NCBI RefSeq assembly: GCF_005221325.1
Contig: NZ_CP039889.1
Coordinates: 1,054,001-1,118,000 of the forward strand
Source: Agrobacterium tumefaciens
Lineage (GTDB): Bacteria > Pseudomonadota > Alphaproteobacteria > Rhizobiales > Rhizobiaceae
Length of the DNA: 64,000 bases
Reading direction: 5' to 3'
A model generated the notes under the pieces. That model saw nothing but the letters and a program-made list of their open reading frames with translations. It was not told the origin of the DNA and did no database searches. The position numbers were made by a program, and so were the translations under genes. Numbering within the stretch: the stretch's first letter is position 1; every line of letters begins with the position of its first letter. Shown piece by piece: positions 19,824 through 28,040 of the stretch.

Positions 19824-19843
19824 TTGACTAACCGAATAGTCAA
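19824..19843. promoter_or_regulatory. TetR-type operator palindrome
   Basis: TTGACTAACCGAATAGTCAA: perfect 7-bp arms around a 6-bp centre, 35 bp upstream of the first adaptor start and about 250 bp upstream of tetR. Size, symmetry and position are those of a TetR-family operator lying on the efflux promoter. Confidence 0.7.
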
Positions 19844-20093
19844 TGAAATTTTCATGCCGCTGATCGGGGATCTGTCCAGGGTATCGGGCCAGCTCCCCGA
19901 ATGATCATTCCCCTCTTCGTCCGGCACATCTTTGCGGGCGCATCGGCGATGTTCCGGCATATTGAAGCATGCGTGCGCCTTCACAAAAATCCATTCCGGT
20001 TTTTGCGCCGGTGCTATAGGCAACCAAAACTCATTTCCGCCAATTGCGACGGACAGAAGGGCACGCGCCAAAAATAAAGAAGGATCTGGGGCC

Positions 20094-20708
20094 ATGGCGA
20101 AAACAAAACTGACACGCGCTGAACAGAAGATACAACGTCCGCTGCAAATTCTCGACGCCGCATTCGAGGAATTTACCAAAAGAGGTTTCACCGCGACGCG
20201 GGTGGAGGACATTGCGGAACGGGTGGGTGTTACGAAGGGCACGGTCTACGTCTATTTCGAGACCAAGGAGGCACTGTTCGAGGCGATGGTCAGACATGCC
20301 TCCCAGCCGTTTCAGGAGGCCTTCAAGGCCTATACGTATAAATCCGACGACCCCGTCGAGGAGCTTCGCTTGCTGCTCGAATTCCTGTTCGACGCCTTGG
20401 TCGACAACCGAAAAATGCGCGAACTCTTCCGCTTGATCGTCGCGGAGGGCGCAAAATTCCCCGATCTCATCGATCAGCACCATGATACGATGATGACGCC
20501 GGTCTTTGCGCGCATCAATACGATCCTTGAGGAAGGCGTGGCGAAAAAGAGATTCAGGGCCAATCCGCCCGAACTCGCCAAGGTGGTTATGTCACCCATG
20601 GTGGGAACATTGGTGTTCCGGCTGATCTTCGATGACCGGCGCAGTCTGGACAGGCAGGCCGTCCTGTCGATTCACCTCGATCTGATCATGCGCGGGCTGC
20701 TGGCCTGA
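20094..20708 (+). CDS. TetR/AcrR-family repressor of the RND pump
   Basis: 204-residue regulator divergent from the efflux operon. The N-terminal helix-turn-helix (RVEDIAERVGVTKGTVYVYFETKEALFEAMV, about 38-68) is characteristic of the family; the helical C-terminal part would bind the inducing compound. The frame extends upstream to 19932, but MAKTKLTRAEQ at 20094 is the first start that gives normal length and it has AAGGA upstream. It is presumed to repress the pump by binding the nearby palindrome. Confidence 0.88.
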   Translation: MAKTKLTRAEQKIQRPLQILDAAFEEFTKRGFTATRVEDIAERVGVTKGTVYVYFETKEALFEAMVRHASQPFQEAFKAYTYKSDDPVEELRLLLEFLFDALVDNRKMRELFRLIVAEGAKFPDLIDQHHDTMMTPVFARINTILEEGVAKKRFRANPPELAKVVMSPMVGTLVFRLIFDDRRSLDRQAVLSIHLDLIMRGLLA

Positions 20709-20743
20709 TCATCAAAGTCGCCGCGGCATTTAGTAACCGAGGG

Positions 20744-21484
20744 CTATTCCTGGCTTTCGAGCCGGTATCGCGAGCCGGGATACAGTAACCTGACCGACGT
20801 CACCGCGCGGCTCGACGACCAGGTTCGGCGGCGCACGAGAAGGCAAGGTTCGTTTCGGCTGATGGCCATCAATTTGCACTCCCAGGGCTGGGGTGATGCC
20901 GCCTCGATGAATTGCTCCGCCCGGGAAATGGGTGCCGCCGCCGTCAGATAAGCATTAGGCGTGAGCGTCGTGAAATCCTGCAGCAGATAATCCGGGGCAA
21001 TCTCGGCATTAACGAAGCGGTCCTCCAACTGGATCGGCACGTCGTCCTCGTGGTGGACGATGATGGAGTGAAAGACCTTCGCCCCTACTGCGATCTCCAG
21101 CGCCGTTGCGAGATCCGGACCGCAGACCTCCGTCTGCGCGAGTATAAGGCTCGGCCGGTGCGCCGAACCGCGCTCCTTGATCTCGTCGGCAATGTTGCGC
21201 ACGCCCATCATCCCGGCGCTTCGCTTTTTGGGGGCGACGAAGGACCCGCGCCCCTGCACGCGGACGATCACCCCCTCGGTCGCCAGCTCCCGCAAAGCGC
21301 GGTTTGCCGTCATGCGGCTGACACCCAGCATGTCGACCATCTCGTTTTCCGAGGGTATCCTGTGGTTCGTCAACCACTCTCCGCTGGCGATCTTTTCCTT
21401 GATCTGTTCTTTCACGCGCTCGTACAGCGGCAGGGAGGAGCGATCGCCCGAGACAGGAAACTCGCTTTCGATGACGGGCAGCAT
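20744..21484 (-). CDS. GntR/UTRA-family regulator, HutC-like
   Basis: 246-residue transcription factor: N-terminal winged helix (LPLYERVKEQIKEKI, then PSENEMVDMLGVSRMTANRALRELATEGV) and a C-terminal UTRA effector domain (RPSLILAQTEV ... RRRTWSSSRAVTSVRLLYPGSRYRL). It is closest in pattern to HutC, the urocanate-responsive histidine-utilisation repressor. The open frame runs to 21931, but ATG 21484 has AGGAG and family-like sequence starts there. It is divergent from hutXWV-hutH2, its likely target. Confidence 0.85.
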   Translation of the reverse strand: MLPVIESEFPVSGDRSSLPLYERVKEQIKEKIASGEWLTNHRIPSENEMVDMLGVSRMTANRALRELATEGVIVRVQGRGSFVAPKKRSAGMMGVRNIADEIKERGSAHRPSLILAQTEVCGPDLATALEIAVGAKVFHSIIVHHEDDVPIQLEDRFVNAEIAPDYLLQDFTTLTPNAYLTAAAPISRAEQFIEAASPQPWECKLMAISRNEPCLLVRRRTWSSSRAVTSVRLLYPGSRYRLESQE

Positions 21485-21584
21485 TGAAACTCCTAAAAAT
21501 CGGGCGACTGCACAAAACGCAGTCAGAATCCGCACAAGCACAAAATTATCACATCCTATCTTGCTTGTCTTTCGCAAATGTGTG

Positions 21585-21602
21585 AAGTTACATATACAAC
21601 TT
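21585..21602. promoter_or_regulatory. Candidate HutC-like operator 1
   Basis: AAGTTACATATACAACTT: half-sites AAGTT and AACTT separated by 8 bp. It lies 100 bp upstream of the regulator gene. The same AAGTT-N8-AACTT layout recurs at 21846-21863. Confidence 0.5.
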
Positions 21603-21804
21603 GAGGGGAAAATAATGGCGAGCGAGGCCTCGATCTCTAGCAGCCGCAAGTCAGTCGCCGACGGTCGGGGCGATAGCCGCGCTCCCGTCCAGCGCGGTGG
21701 CAGGCGCTTTCCTGGCAAGGCCGGCGCAATGCAGGAAGGGGAGCAGGGTCCACGCTCGCCAAAAGATCGTTCTCTCCCAAGCCGTCCCACCGCATGCGCC
21801 GCAG

Positions 21805-21813
21805 ATACAACTT
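21805..21813. promoter_or_regulatory. Isolated half-site ATACAACTT
   Basis: Third copy of the 9-bp core ATACAACTT shared with the two candidate HutC-like operators. It has no matching left arm here, so it may be a secondary half-site or chance. Confidence 0.25.
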
Positions 21814-21845
21814 TTCCAAAACGCCGGCGCCAAGCGAATACCGCA

Positions 21846-21863
21846 AAGTTGTATAGTGAACTT
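21846..21863. promoter_or_regulatory. Candidate HutC-like operator 2
   Basis: AAGTTGTATAGTGAACTT (the symmetry extends one base further on each side): AAGTT-N8-AACTT, 149 bp upstream of hutX. It shares the core ATACAACTT, in inverse orientation, with operator 1. Confidence 0.55.
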
Positions 21864-22011
21864 TCAACAAACCGCATCAACGCAAGCATCGAATTCCACA
21901 TTGATTCGATGACGACCGGCCTCCGCGACAATCGTCTAATCGGAGCGCCCGGTTAAACCTCAAAGACGCATGCCAGCAATTTGCCAATCATCAAACCAAA
22001 AGGGGAATGCA

Positions 22012-23049
22012 ATGCTGAATTCAAAACTGAGAATCGCGCTGGCCACGACCTCGCTTGTCATGGGAGCATATGCCGGCGCCGCCAGGGCGGAAGGCTATTG
22101 CAGCGCCGGAAAGACCGTCACCTTCGCCGGCATCGACTGGGAAAGCGGCGCCTTCATAACCGAGGTCATGAAGGAAATCCTGTCCAAGGGCTATGATTGC
22201 AAGGTCGATTCCATTCCCGGCAATTCCGTGACGCTTGAACAGGCGACCGCCAATAACGACGTGCAGATCTTCGCCGAAGAGTGGATCGGCCGCTCCGATG
22301 TCTGGAACAAGGCCGCCGAAGCCGGTCAGGTGAAATCGGTCGGCAAGACCTTCGTCGGCGCCGCCGAAGGCTGGTTCGTGCCGGAATATCTGGTCAAGGG
22401 CGACCCCACCAAAGGTATCGAAGCGAAGGCCCCTGATCTGAAGAGCGTCGACCAGCTTTCCGATCCGAAGATCGTCGAATTATTCAAGGACCCGGAAGAG
22501 CCGACCAAGGGCCGCTTCCTCAATTGCCCGTCGGGCTGGACCTGCGAAGGCGTCAACACCGCCAAGCTTCAGGCCTACAAGCTCGATGGCAATTATGTGA
22601 ACTTCCGCCCCGGCACCGGCACCGCGCTCGATGCCGCAATCGCCGCCGGTTACCTCCAGGGCGAGCCGATGCTGTTCTATTACTGGAGCCCGACGGCGAT
22701 CATGGGCAAATACAAGCTCATTCAGCTGCAGGAGCCCGCCTATAGCGAGGCCTGCTGGAAGGAGCTGACAAGCGCGGATGGAAAGCGTGATGCCGGCTGC
22801 GCCTTCCCTTCCGTCGAGGTGGCCTATGGCGTGAACAGCACCTTTGCGAAGGACGCCCCGGAAATCATGGCAATCCTTGAAAAGGCGACCTTCCCGCTGG
22901 CGGAAATCAACGCCAGCCTCGCCTATATGACGGACAAGCAGGTCGATGCGACAGCCGCCGCCAAGACCTTCCTCCAGACCAAGGCCGATATCTGGGGCAA
23001 CTGGGTTTCGGCCGACGCCAAGGCGCGTATCGAAGCCGCCGTCAAGTAA
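22012..23049 (+). CDS. hutX: Histidine/betaine-type ABC transporter substrate-binding protein HutX
   Basis: 345-residue periplasmic protein of the ProX/OpuAC family. The Sec signal peptide ends around ARA-EGYC (about residue 26). The ligand-binding motifs VTFAGIDWESGAFITEVM and YWSPTAIMGKY are present. In Sinorhizobium meliloti the hutXWV system takes up histidine, proline and betaines and is an operon with hutH2. Start chosen at 22012 (MLNSKLRIAL) with AGGGGA upstream. First gene of a four-gene operon. Confidence 0.9.
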   Translation: MLNSKLRIALATTSLVMGAYAGAARAEGYCSAGKTVTFAGIDWESGAFITEVMKEILSKGYDCKVDSIPGNSVTLEQATANNDVQIFAEEWIGRSDVWNKAAEAGQVKSVGKTFVGAAEGWFVPEYLVKGDPTKGIEAKAPDLKSVDQLSDPKIVELFKDPEEPTKGRFLNCPSGWTCEGVNTAKLQAYKLDGNYVNFRPGTGTALDAAIAAGYLQGEPMLFYYWSPTAIMGKYKLIQLQEPAYSEACWKELTSADGKRDAGCAFPSVEVAYGVNSTFAKDAPEIMAILEKATFPLAEINASLAYMTDKQVDATAAAKTFLQTKADIWGNWVSADAKARIEAAVK

Positions 23050-23144
23050 GGATGGCAGGCGCGCCGGGCTTCCGGCGCGCATTTTCCCGTCAGGACAGGG
23101 GCCAGCTCCCGGAGCAGGGACCGGCATGCGCGAGGACTACACCG

Positions 23145-24002
23145 ATGTTTCCTGAAGTTTTCCATATTTCCATCCGCGGCCCGATCAATGAAATCGTGCG
23201 CTCGCTGGTGGTGAACTACGGCTACGTTTTCAAGGCGATCTCGCAGACGATCCTGCAGGCGATCCTCTTCGTGGAATGGGCCCTGCGCGGACTGCCGTGG
23301 TGGGCCATTTTTCTGGTCTTTCTGGTGCTCGCCTGGTTCGCGGCGAAAAAGATTTCGCTGGTCATCATGGTCGCCGTCATGCTGTTCATCGTCGGCGCGC
23401 TCGGTCTCTGGGACCTGACGATGCAGACACTGGCGCTGATGCTGATTGCCAGCCTCATCTCCATCGTCATCGGCGTGCCCATGGGCATCCTGCTTGCGAA
23501 AAGCGAATGGGCGCGGCGCATCACGCTGCCGATCCTCGATGTCATGCAGACCATGCCGAGCTTCGTTTATCTCATCCCCGCCATCATGCTGTTCGGCCTC
23601 GGCAAGGTTCCGGCCGTGCTTGCCACCATCATTTATGCCGTGCCGCCGCTGATCCGCCTGACCGATCTCGGCATCCGGCAGGTGGACCGGGAAGTGGTGG
23701 AGGCGGCGACCGCCTTTGGCGGCAGCCCGAGACAAATCCTCTTCGGCGTCGAATTGCCGCTTGCCACACCAACCATCATGGCCGGTCTCAACCAGACGAT
23801 CATGATGGCGCTTTCCATGGTCGTCGTCGCCTCGATGATCGGTGCGCGCGGCCTTGGCGAGCAGGTGCTGAACGGCATCCAGACGCTTGATGTCGGCAAG
23901 GGCCTCGAAGCCGGCCTCGGCATCGTTATTCTCGCAATCGTGCTCGATCGCATCACCCAGGGTTTTGGCCGATCCAGCCGGAAGGAAATGGGCAATGACT
24001 GA
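23145..24002 (+). CDS. hutW: ABC transporter permease HutW
   Basis: 285-residue inner-membrane permease of the ProW/OpuAB type with about six to seven helices. The ATPase-coupling EAA-type loop is VVEAATAFGGSPRQILFGVELPLATPTIMAG. The start MFPEVFH at 23145 is supported by GAGGA eight bases upstream; the frame is open further 5' but without a credible start. It overlaps hutV by 8 nt. Confidence 0.92.
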   Translation: MFPEVFHISIRGPINEIVRSLVVNYGYVFKAISQTILQAILFVEWALRGLPWWAIFLVFLVLAWFAAKKISLVIMVAVMLFIVGALGLWDLTMQTLALMLIASLISIVIGVPMGILLAKSEWARRITLPILDVMQTMPSFVYLIPAIMLFGLGKVPAVLATIIYAVPPLIRLTDLGIRQVDREVVEAATAFGGSPRQILFGVELPLATPTIMAGLNQTIMMALSMVVVASMIGARGLGEQVLNGIQTLDVGKGLEAGLGIVILAIVLDRITQGFGRSSRKEMGND

Positions 24003-24828
24003 TATCCATATCCGCAACGTGTCCAAGATATTCGGCGGCAACTGGAAGGCTGCGCTGAGCATGGCCCAGCAGGGCGCTGAGAAAAGCGCGATCCTGGCAA
24101 AGACGGGATGCAGTGTCGGCCTCGACAATGTCAGCCTCGACATCGAAGCCGGCCGCATTTTCGTTATCATGGGTCTTTCCGGCTCCGGCAAGTCGACGCT
24201 GGTTCGTCACATCAATCGCCTGATCGAACCGACAAGCGGCGAGATTCTCGTCGGCGGAGACAATGTTCTCGCCCTCAAAGCGAAGGAGCTGCGGGATTTC
24301 CGCAACCGTCGCGTCAGCATGGTGTTCCAGAATTTCGGCCTGATGCCGCACCGCACCGTGTTGCAGAACGTGGTTTATGGCCAGCGCGTGCGCGGACTGA
24401 CCAAGGCGGACGCGCGACCGATCGGCATGAAATGGATAGAGACCGTTGGACTTTCCGGCTATGAGGACAAGTTTCCACACCAGCTTTCAGGCGGCATGAA
24501 ACAGCGTGTCGGTCTCGCCCGGGCGCTCGCGGCCGATACCGACGTCATTCTGATGGACGAGGCCTTTTCGGCACTCGACCCGTTGATCCGCGCCGACATG
24601 CAGGACCAGTTGCTGCAGCTTGAAAAGAACCTGCACAAGACCATCGTCTTCATTACCCACGATCTCGACGAGGCGCTTCGCATCGGTGCGCAGATCGCGA
24701 TCCTGAAGGATGGCAAGCTGGTTCAGGTCGGGACCCCGGACCAGATCCTTAACAGCCCCGCAAACGATTATGTCGCCCGTTTCGTGGAACGCCGTGCGGG
24801 TGCGGCGGGAGAAAGCCAGCATGGCTGA
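23995..24828 (+). CDS. hutV: ABC transporter ATP-binding protein HutV
   Basis: 277-residue ATPase of the ProV/OpuAA family. Walker A GLSGSGKST (60-68), Q-loop NFGLMPHRTV, signature LSGGMKQRVGLARAL, Walker B VILMDEAFSALDP and switch His in FITHDLDEA are all present. It lacks the C-terminal CBS domains found in osmoregulated ProV, as expected for HutV. Overlaps hutW by 8 nt and hutH2 by 8 nt, showing tight coupling. Confidence 0.93.
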   Translation: MTDIHIRNVSKIFGGNWKAALSMAQQGAEKSAILAKTGCSVGLDNVSLDIEAGRIFVIMGLSGSGKSTLVRHINRLIEPTSGEILVGGDNVLALKAKELRDFRNRRVSMVFQNFGLMPHRTVLQNVVYGQRVRGLTKADARPIGMKWIETVGLSGYEDKFPHQLSGGMKQRVGLARALAADTDVILMDEAFSALDPLIRADMQDQLLQLEKNLHKTIVFITHDLDEALRIGAQIAILKDGKLVQVGTPDQILNSPANDYVARFVERRAGAAGESQHG

Positions 24829-26323
24829 TACGGTCACCATTGATCGCCCCTTCAGCTGGCAGCAGATCGCCGCTGTCGCAAAGGGTGCGACGCTTTGCCT
24901 GTCGGATGATGCCTGGCAACGCATTGCCCGCGCGCGCGCCATCGTCGATGCGCTCGTCGAAAAGCGCGTGCGCGGTTATGGCATCAATACCGGTGTGGGT
25001 GCGCTCTGCGATGTGATCGTGGATATTCCCCAGCAGCAGGCCCTCTCCCGCAACATTCTGCTCAGCCATTCCTGCGGCGTCGGCGAACCGCTGGGACGCG
25101 AAGAAACACGCGCCATCATGGCCGCCCAGATCAACAACTTCGCACATGGTTATTCCGGCGTGCAGGTGGAGACGGTGAAAACGCTGCTGGCCCTGCTGAA
25201 TGGCGATATTCTTCCCGTCATTCCCTCGAAGGGTTCGGTGGGTTATCTCACCCATGCCGCGGCTATAGGCCTTGTGCTGATCGGCGAAGGCCGGGTTCGC
25301 CACCGCGGCGAATTGATCAGCGGGCGGCAGGGGCTCCAAGCACTCGGCCTTGAACCCATGGTTCTGCAGGCGAAAGAAGGGCTGAGCCTCGTTAACGGCA
25401 CACCCTGCGCCACCGGCCTTGCCAGCCTCGCGCTTGCCCGAACGACCCGCCTGCTTGACTGGGCCGATGCGGCAGCGGCCATGAGCTATGAAAATCTTGG
25501 CGCACAGGCAGACCCCTTCGCCGCAGGACCGCTGGCGCTGCGCGTCTCGCCCGGTATCCAGACCGTCGGCGAAAACCTGCGTCGCCTTTTGGCGGCAAGC
25601 CCGCTTCTCGCCCGGTCGGCCGGGTCCCGCACACAGGACCCGCTCAGCCTGCGCGCCGTGCCGCAAGTGCATGGCGCCGTGCGCGATAGCGTGGCGCAGA
25701 GTGCTGATGTCGTGAACCGCGAGCTCGCAAGCGTCACCGACAACCCGGTCGTCGCCGGGACACCGCATTCACCCGAGGTCCATTCCCAGGCCCATGCCGT
25801 CGGCGCAGCACTTGGGCTCGCCATGGATGGGTTGGCAACGGCGGCCGCCGAACTAGCCGCGATTTCCGAGCGTCGCATCGACCGCCTCGTCAATCCGCTT
25901 GTCAGCAAACTGCCCGCTTTTCTCGCGGATGGTGACGGCGTCTGCTCCGGTTTCATGATCATTCAATACACGGCCGCAGCGCTTGCGGCCGAAAACCGCC
26001 GCCTCGCCGCCCCCGCCAGCCTCGATGGCGGCATCACCTCCGCATTGCAGGAGGACATACTGACACATGCCACCGCGGCTGCCGACAAGGCACTTTCGAT
26101 TATCGGCAATCTCGAAACCATTCTGGCAATCGAGATCATGTGTGCGGCACAGGCTTACGACATGCAGCCTGACCAGAGCGGCCGTGCGCCCGGCACCGAT
26201 ACGCTCTACCAGCATGTACGGACGACGGCACCGTTTTACCGCGACGATCGCCCACTCAACGATATGGTGGCAGCAGTGCAGGAAATGCTTCAAAGAGCGG
26301 ATGCTATTGAAAGCTTTCCCTGA
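24821..26323 (+). CDS. hutH2: Histidine ammonia-lyase homologue HutH2 lacking the MIO tripeptide
   Basis: 500-residue member of the HAL/PAL fold family and last gene of the hutXWV operon. Many active-site elements are kept: Tyr53 in GYGINTG, His83 in LSHSCGVGEP, Asn192 in VNGT and Glu in ALQED. However, the Ala-Ser-Gly that cyclises to the MIO electrophile is absent: the usual GSVG-ASG-DLAPLAH reads GSVGYLTHAA (138-147). The flanking residues are offset by exactly three relative to my memory of the Pseudomonas enzyme. The catalytic Tyr of QDPYSLR is also Leu275 (QDPLSLR), and the GNFH block is not recognisable. Ordinary histidase chemistry is therefore doubtful. The start overlaps the hutV stop. 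Confidence 0.85.
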   Translation: MADTVTIDRPFSWQQIAAVAKGATLCLSDDAWQRIARARAIVDALVEKRVRGYGINTGVGALCDVIVDIPQQQALSRNILLSHSCGVGEPLGREETRAIMAAQINNFAHGYSGVQVETVKTLLALLNGDILPVIPSKGSVGYLTHAAAIGLVLIGEGRVRHRGELISGRQGLQALGLEPMVLQAKEGLSLVNGTPCATGLASLALARTTRLLDWADAAAAMSYENLGAQADPFAAGPLALRVSPGIQTVGENLRRLLAASPLLARSAGSRTQDPLSLRAVPQVHGAVRDSVAQSADVVNRELASVTDNPVVAGTPHSPEVHSQAHAVGAALGLAMDGLATAAAELAAISERRIDRLVNPLVSKLPAFLADGDGVCSGFMIIQYTAAALAAENRRLAAPASLDGGITSALQEDILTHATAAADKALSIIGNLETILAIEIMCAAQAYDMQPDQSGRAPGTDTLYQHVRTTAPFYRDDRPLNDMVAAVQEMLQRADAIESFP

Positions 26324-26483
26324 AGGCGACCACCGCATCCTCAATCTTTCGCTGAATACAGCACCGGCACACCCCGAATTCCTCTCGAGGCTTCCCGACA
26401 ACGGGCGTGCCATGGCAGTGTAACGGTCGCTTTCCAAAACAGTCTTCACGCCGCGAAAGGCACCTTATGCGCCTAGCGAAAAA

Positions 26484-26496
26484 TGTGCACCGCACA
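26484..26496. promoter_or_regulatory. Inverted repeat upstream of the MFS exporter
   Basis: TGTGC-ACC-GCACA, flanked by A-rich and T-rich bases, about 100 bp upstream of the exporter start and just before a strong ribosome-binding site. Candidate operator of an unlinked regulator. Confidence 0.35.
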
Positions 26497-26514
26497 AATT
26501 TCGGAGGAATAGGC

Positions 26515-26562
26515 ATGAAATTCGGACTTTTAGATACATATCATCCAGATAAATTCGTCTAA
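26515..26562 (+). CDS. 15-codon ORF with strong RBS ahead of the MFS gene
   Basis: ATG preceded by CGGAGGA at seven-base spacing encodes MKFGLLDTYHPDKFV and stop, 27 bp before the exporter start. It may be a leader peptide or uORF, or the surviving start of a lost gene. Its codon use is more A/T-rich than its neighbours. No family is recognised. Confidence 0.35.
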   Translation: MKFGLLDTYHPDKFV

Positions 26563-26589
26563 AACTCTCCCAACTCAAGGAGAGACACC

Positions 26590-27798
26590 ATGACGGACAC
26601 AACATCACAGTTCGACGGGACAGAGATCGCGCTGGAGGCCGCCGAGCAGCCGGCATGGACCGCAGCGACATGGTTCGCGGTCCTCTCGATGGCGGCCACC
26701 AGCTTTGCACTCGTATCGGCGGAATTCCTGCCGGCGGGCCTTCTGACGCCCATGGCACGCGATCTCGGAATTACCGAGGGTACAGCGGGGCAGGTCGTCA
26801 CGGCCACGGCCTCGGTGGGCGCCGTTACGGCCCTGTTCAGCAACGTTCTCATCGGCAAACTGAACCGCAAAACCGTGCTTGTCGGTCTTAGCGCGCTGGC
26901 AATTGCCTCCAATGTCCTTGCATCATTCGCCACCGATTTCTGGCTATTGCTGGTCGGCCGGGCAGGGCTTGGAATCGCGCTGAGCGGTTTCTGGGCGCTC
27001 TCGGTTGCCGTTGTGGCAAGGCTCGTCGGCGCGAATGCGACCGGGCGCGGCATGGCCATCGTCACCCTCGGCGTCTCGCTCGCCACGATAGCGGCGCCTT
27101 CCATGGGAGCGTTGATCAGCGACTGGGTGGGATGGCGTGTCGCCATGTCGATGACGGCGGGACTTGCCGCCATTGCCATGCTCTTGCAGATCCTGAGCCT
27201 GCCGACGCTGCCGGCAAGCACCAGCAACAGTCTTGCCGATGTTTTCCGGCTGACGCGGCGGCCGAGCGTTCAGCTTGGGATGCTTGCCATCCTGCTGTTG
27301 ATGACGGGCCATTTCGCCTGCTCTGTCTATGTTCGTCCTTTCCTTGAACAGGTCACACATCTCGATACCAAGCCGATCGCACTCGCCCTGCTCGGCTTCG
27401 GCGTGGCCTCCGTGCTCGGCAATGTCGCCGGCGGCCGGATGGCCGATAACAGCATTCGCCTGGCACTCGCGGTCACTGCCGCTCTGATGGGATTTGCGGC
27501 GCTCTTCCTAGTTTTCTGGGGCGCGCATACCAGTGCTGCTTTTGCGCTCGTCGCACTCTGGGGTTTTGCCTTCGGCATGGCGCCGGTGGTCCTGCCGACG
27601 AACCTGTCCCGCGGTGCGCCCGATGCTCTTGAAGCGGCAGGCAGCCTGATGGTGGTGTCTTTTCAGGTAGCTATCAGTATCGGTGCAGTTTTTGGTGGTT
27701 ACATTGTTGATTATTACGGCGCCACCGCCCCGTTGTCCCTGACCGCGGTTCTGGCTGCAGCAACGCTTGCTCTGGCATTGGTGCAGCCGCGTCGCTGA
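26590..27798 (+). CDS. MFS exporter, NepI-like (purine nucleoside efflux type)
   Basis: 402-residue DHA1-type major facilitator with 12 helices. The first helix region AEFLPAGLLTPMARDLGITEGTAGQVVTATASVGAV and the ARLV..GRG loop closely follow the pattern of E. coli NepI, an inosine/purine ribonucleoside exporter. The substrate here is unknown. The gene is downstream of hutH2 but separated by 266 bp with its own leader signals, so it is probably a separate unit. Confidence 0.82.
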   Translation: MTDTTSQFDGTEIALEAAEQPAWTAATWFAVLSMAATSFALVSAEFLPAGLLTPMARDLGITEGTAGQVVTATASVGAVTALFSNVLIGKLNRKTVLVGLSALAIASNVLASFATDFWLLLVGRAGLGIALSGFWALSVAVVARLVGANATGRGMAIVTLGVSLATIAAPSMGALISDWVGWRVAMSMTAGLAAIAMLLQILSLPTLPASTSNSLADVFRLTRRPSVQLGMLAILLLMTGHFACSVYVRPFLEQVTHLDTKPIALALLGFGVASVLGNVAGGRMADNSIRLALAVTAALMGFAALFLVFWGAHTSAAFALVALWGFAFGMAPVVLPTNLSRGAPDALEAAGSLMVVSFQVAISIGAVFGGYIVDYYGATAPLSLTAVLAAATLALALVQPRR

Positions 27799-27832
27799 TC
27801 TCCCGGCGATGATCGCCAATGCAATGAACGGC

Positions 27833-27900
27833 GTCGAACGCCTGCCCGTGATGCCGTGAGAGTTCAATATATTCTCGCGGCATCACGGCAGGCGTTCGAC
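27833..27900. repeat. 68-bp long inverted repeat (near-perfect hairpin)
   Basis: Arms of 29 and 28 bp (27833-27861 and 27873-27900) beginning GTCGAACGCCTGCC and ending GGCAGGCGTTCGAC pair with one bulge and one mismatch around an 11-nt A/T-rich loop. It is far longer than an ordinary terminator and lies 34 bp after the exporter stop. It could be a strong terminator, an RNA processing site or a palindromic mobile repeat. Confidence 0.75.
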
Positions 27901-28040
27901 ATTCCATCGCCCAGCCGATGCTTTTTTCTCCCGCAAGCATGCCGGGGCGGCACTGCCGGCTTGAGATGGTGTACAGCAGAGGGTATCAGGTGCTCCGGGT
28001 CCTCGCCGGACCTTCGGCAAACAACAAGGTACATCCTGAC

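Noticed and set aside
22923..24191. Minus-strand ORF of 422 codons
   Set aside because: Antisense of hutX and hutW; composition of a shadow frame.
25229..25258. HutH2 gap as a sequencing error or pseudogene
   Set aside because: The missing stretch is a whole number of codons, the frame is open throughout, and an independent catalytic residue is also changed.
26528..26564. TTTTAGA / TCTAAAA inverted repeat over the 15-codon ORF
   Set aside because: Short A/T-rich arms 23 bp apart are likely by chance in such composition.
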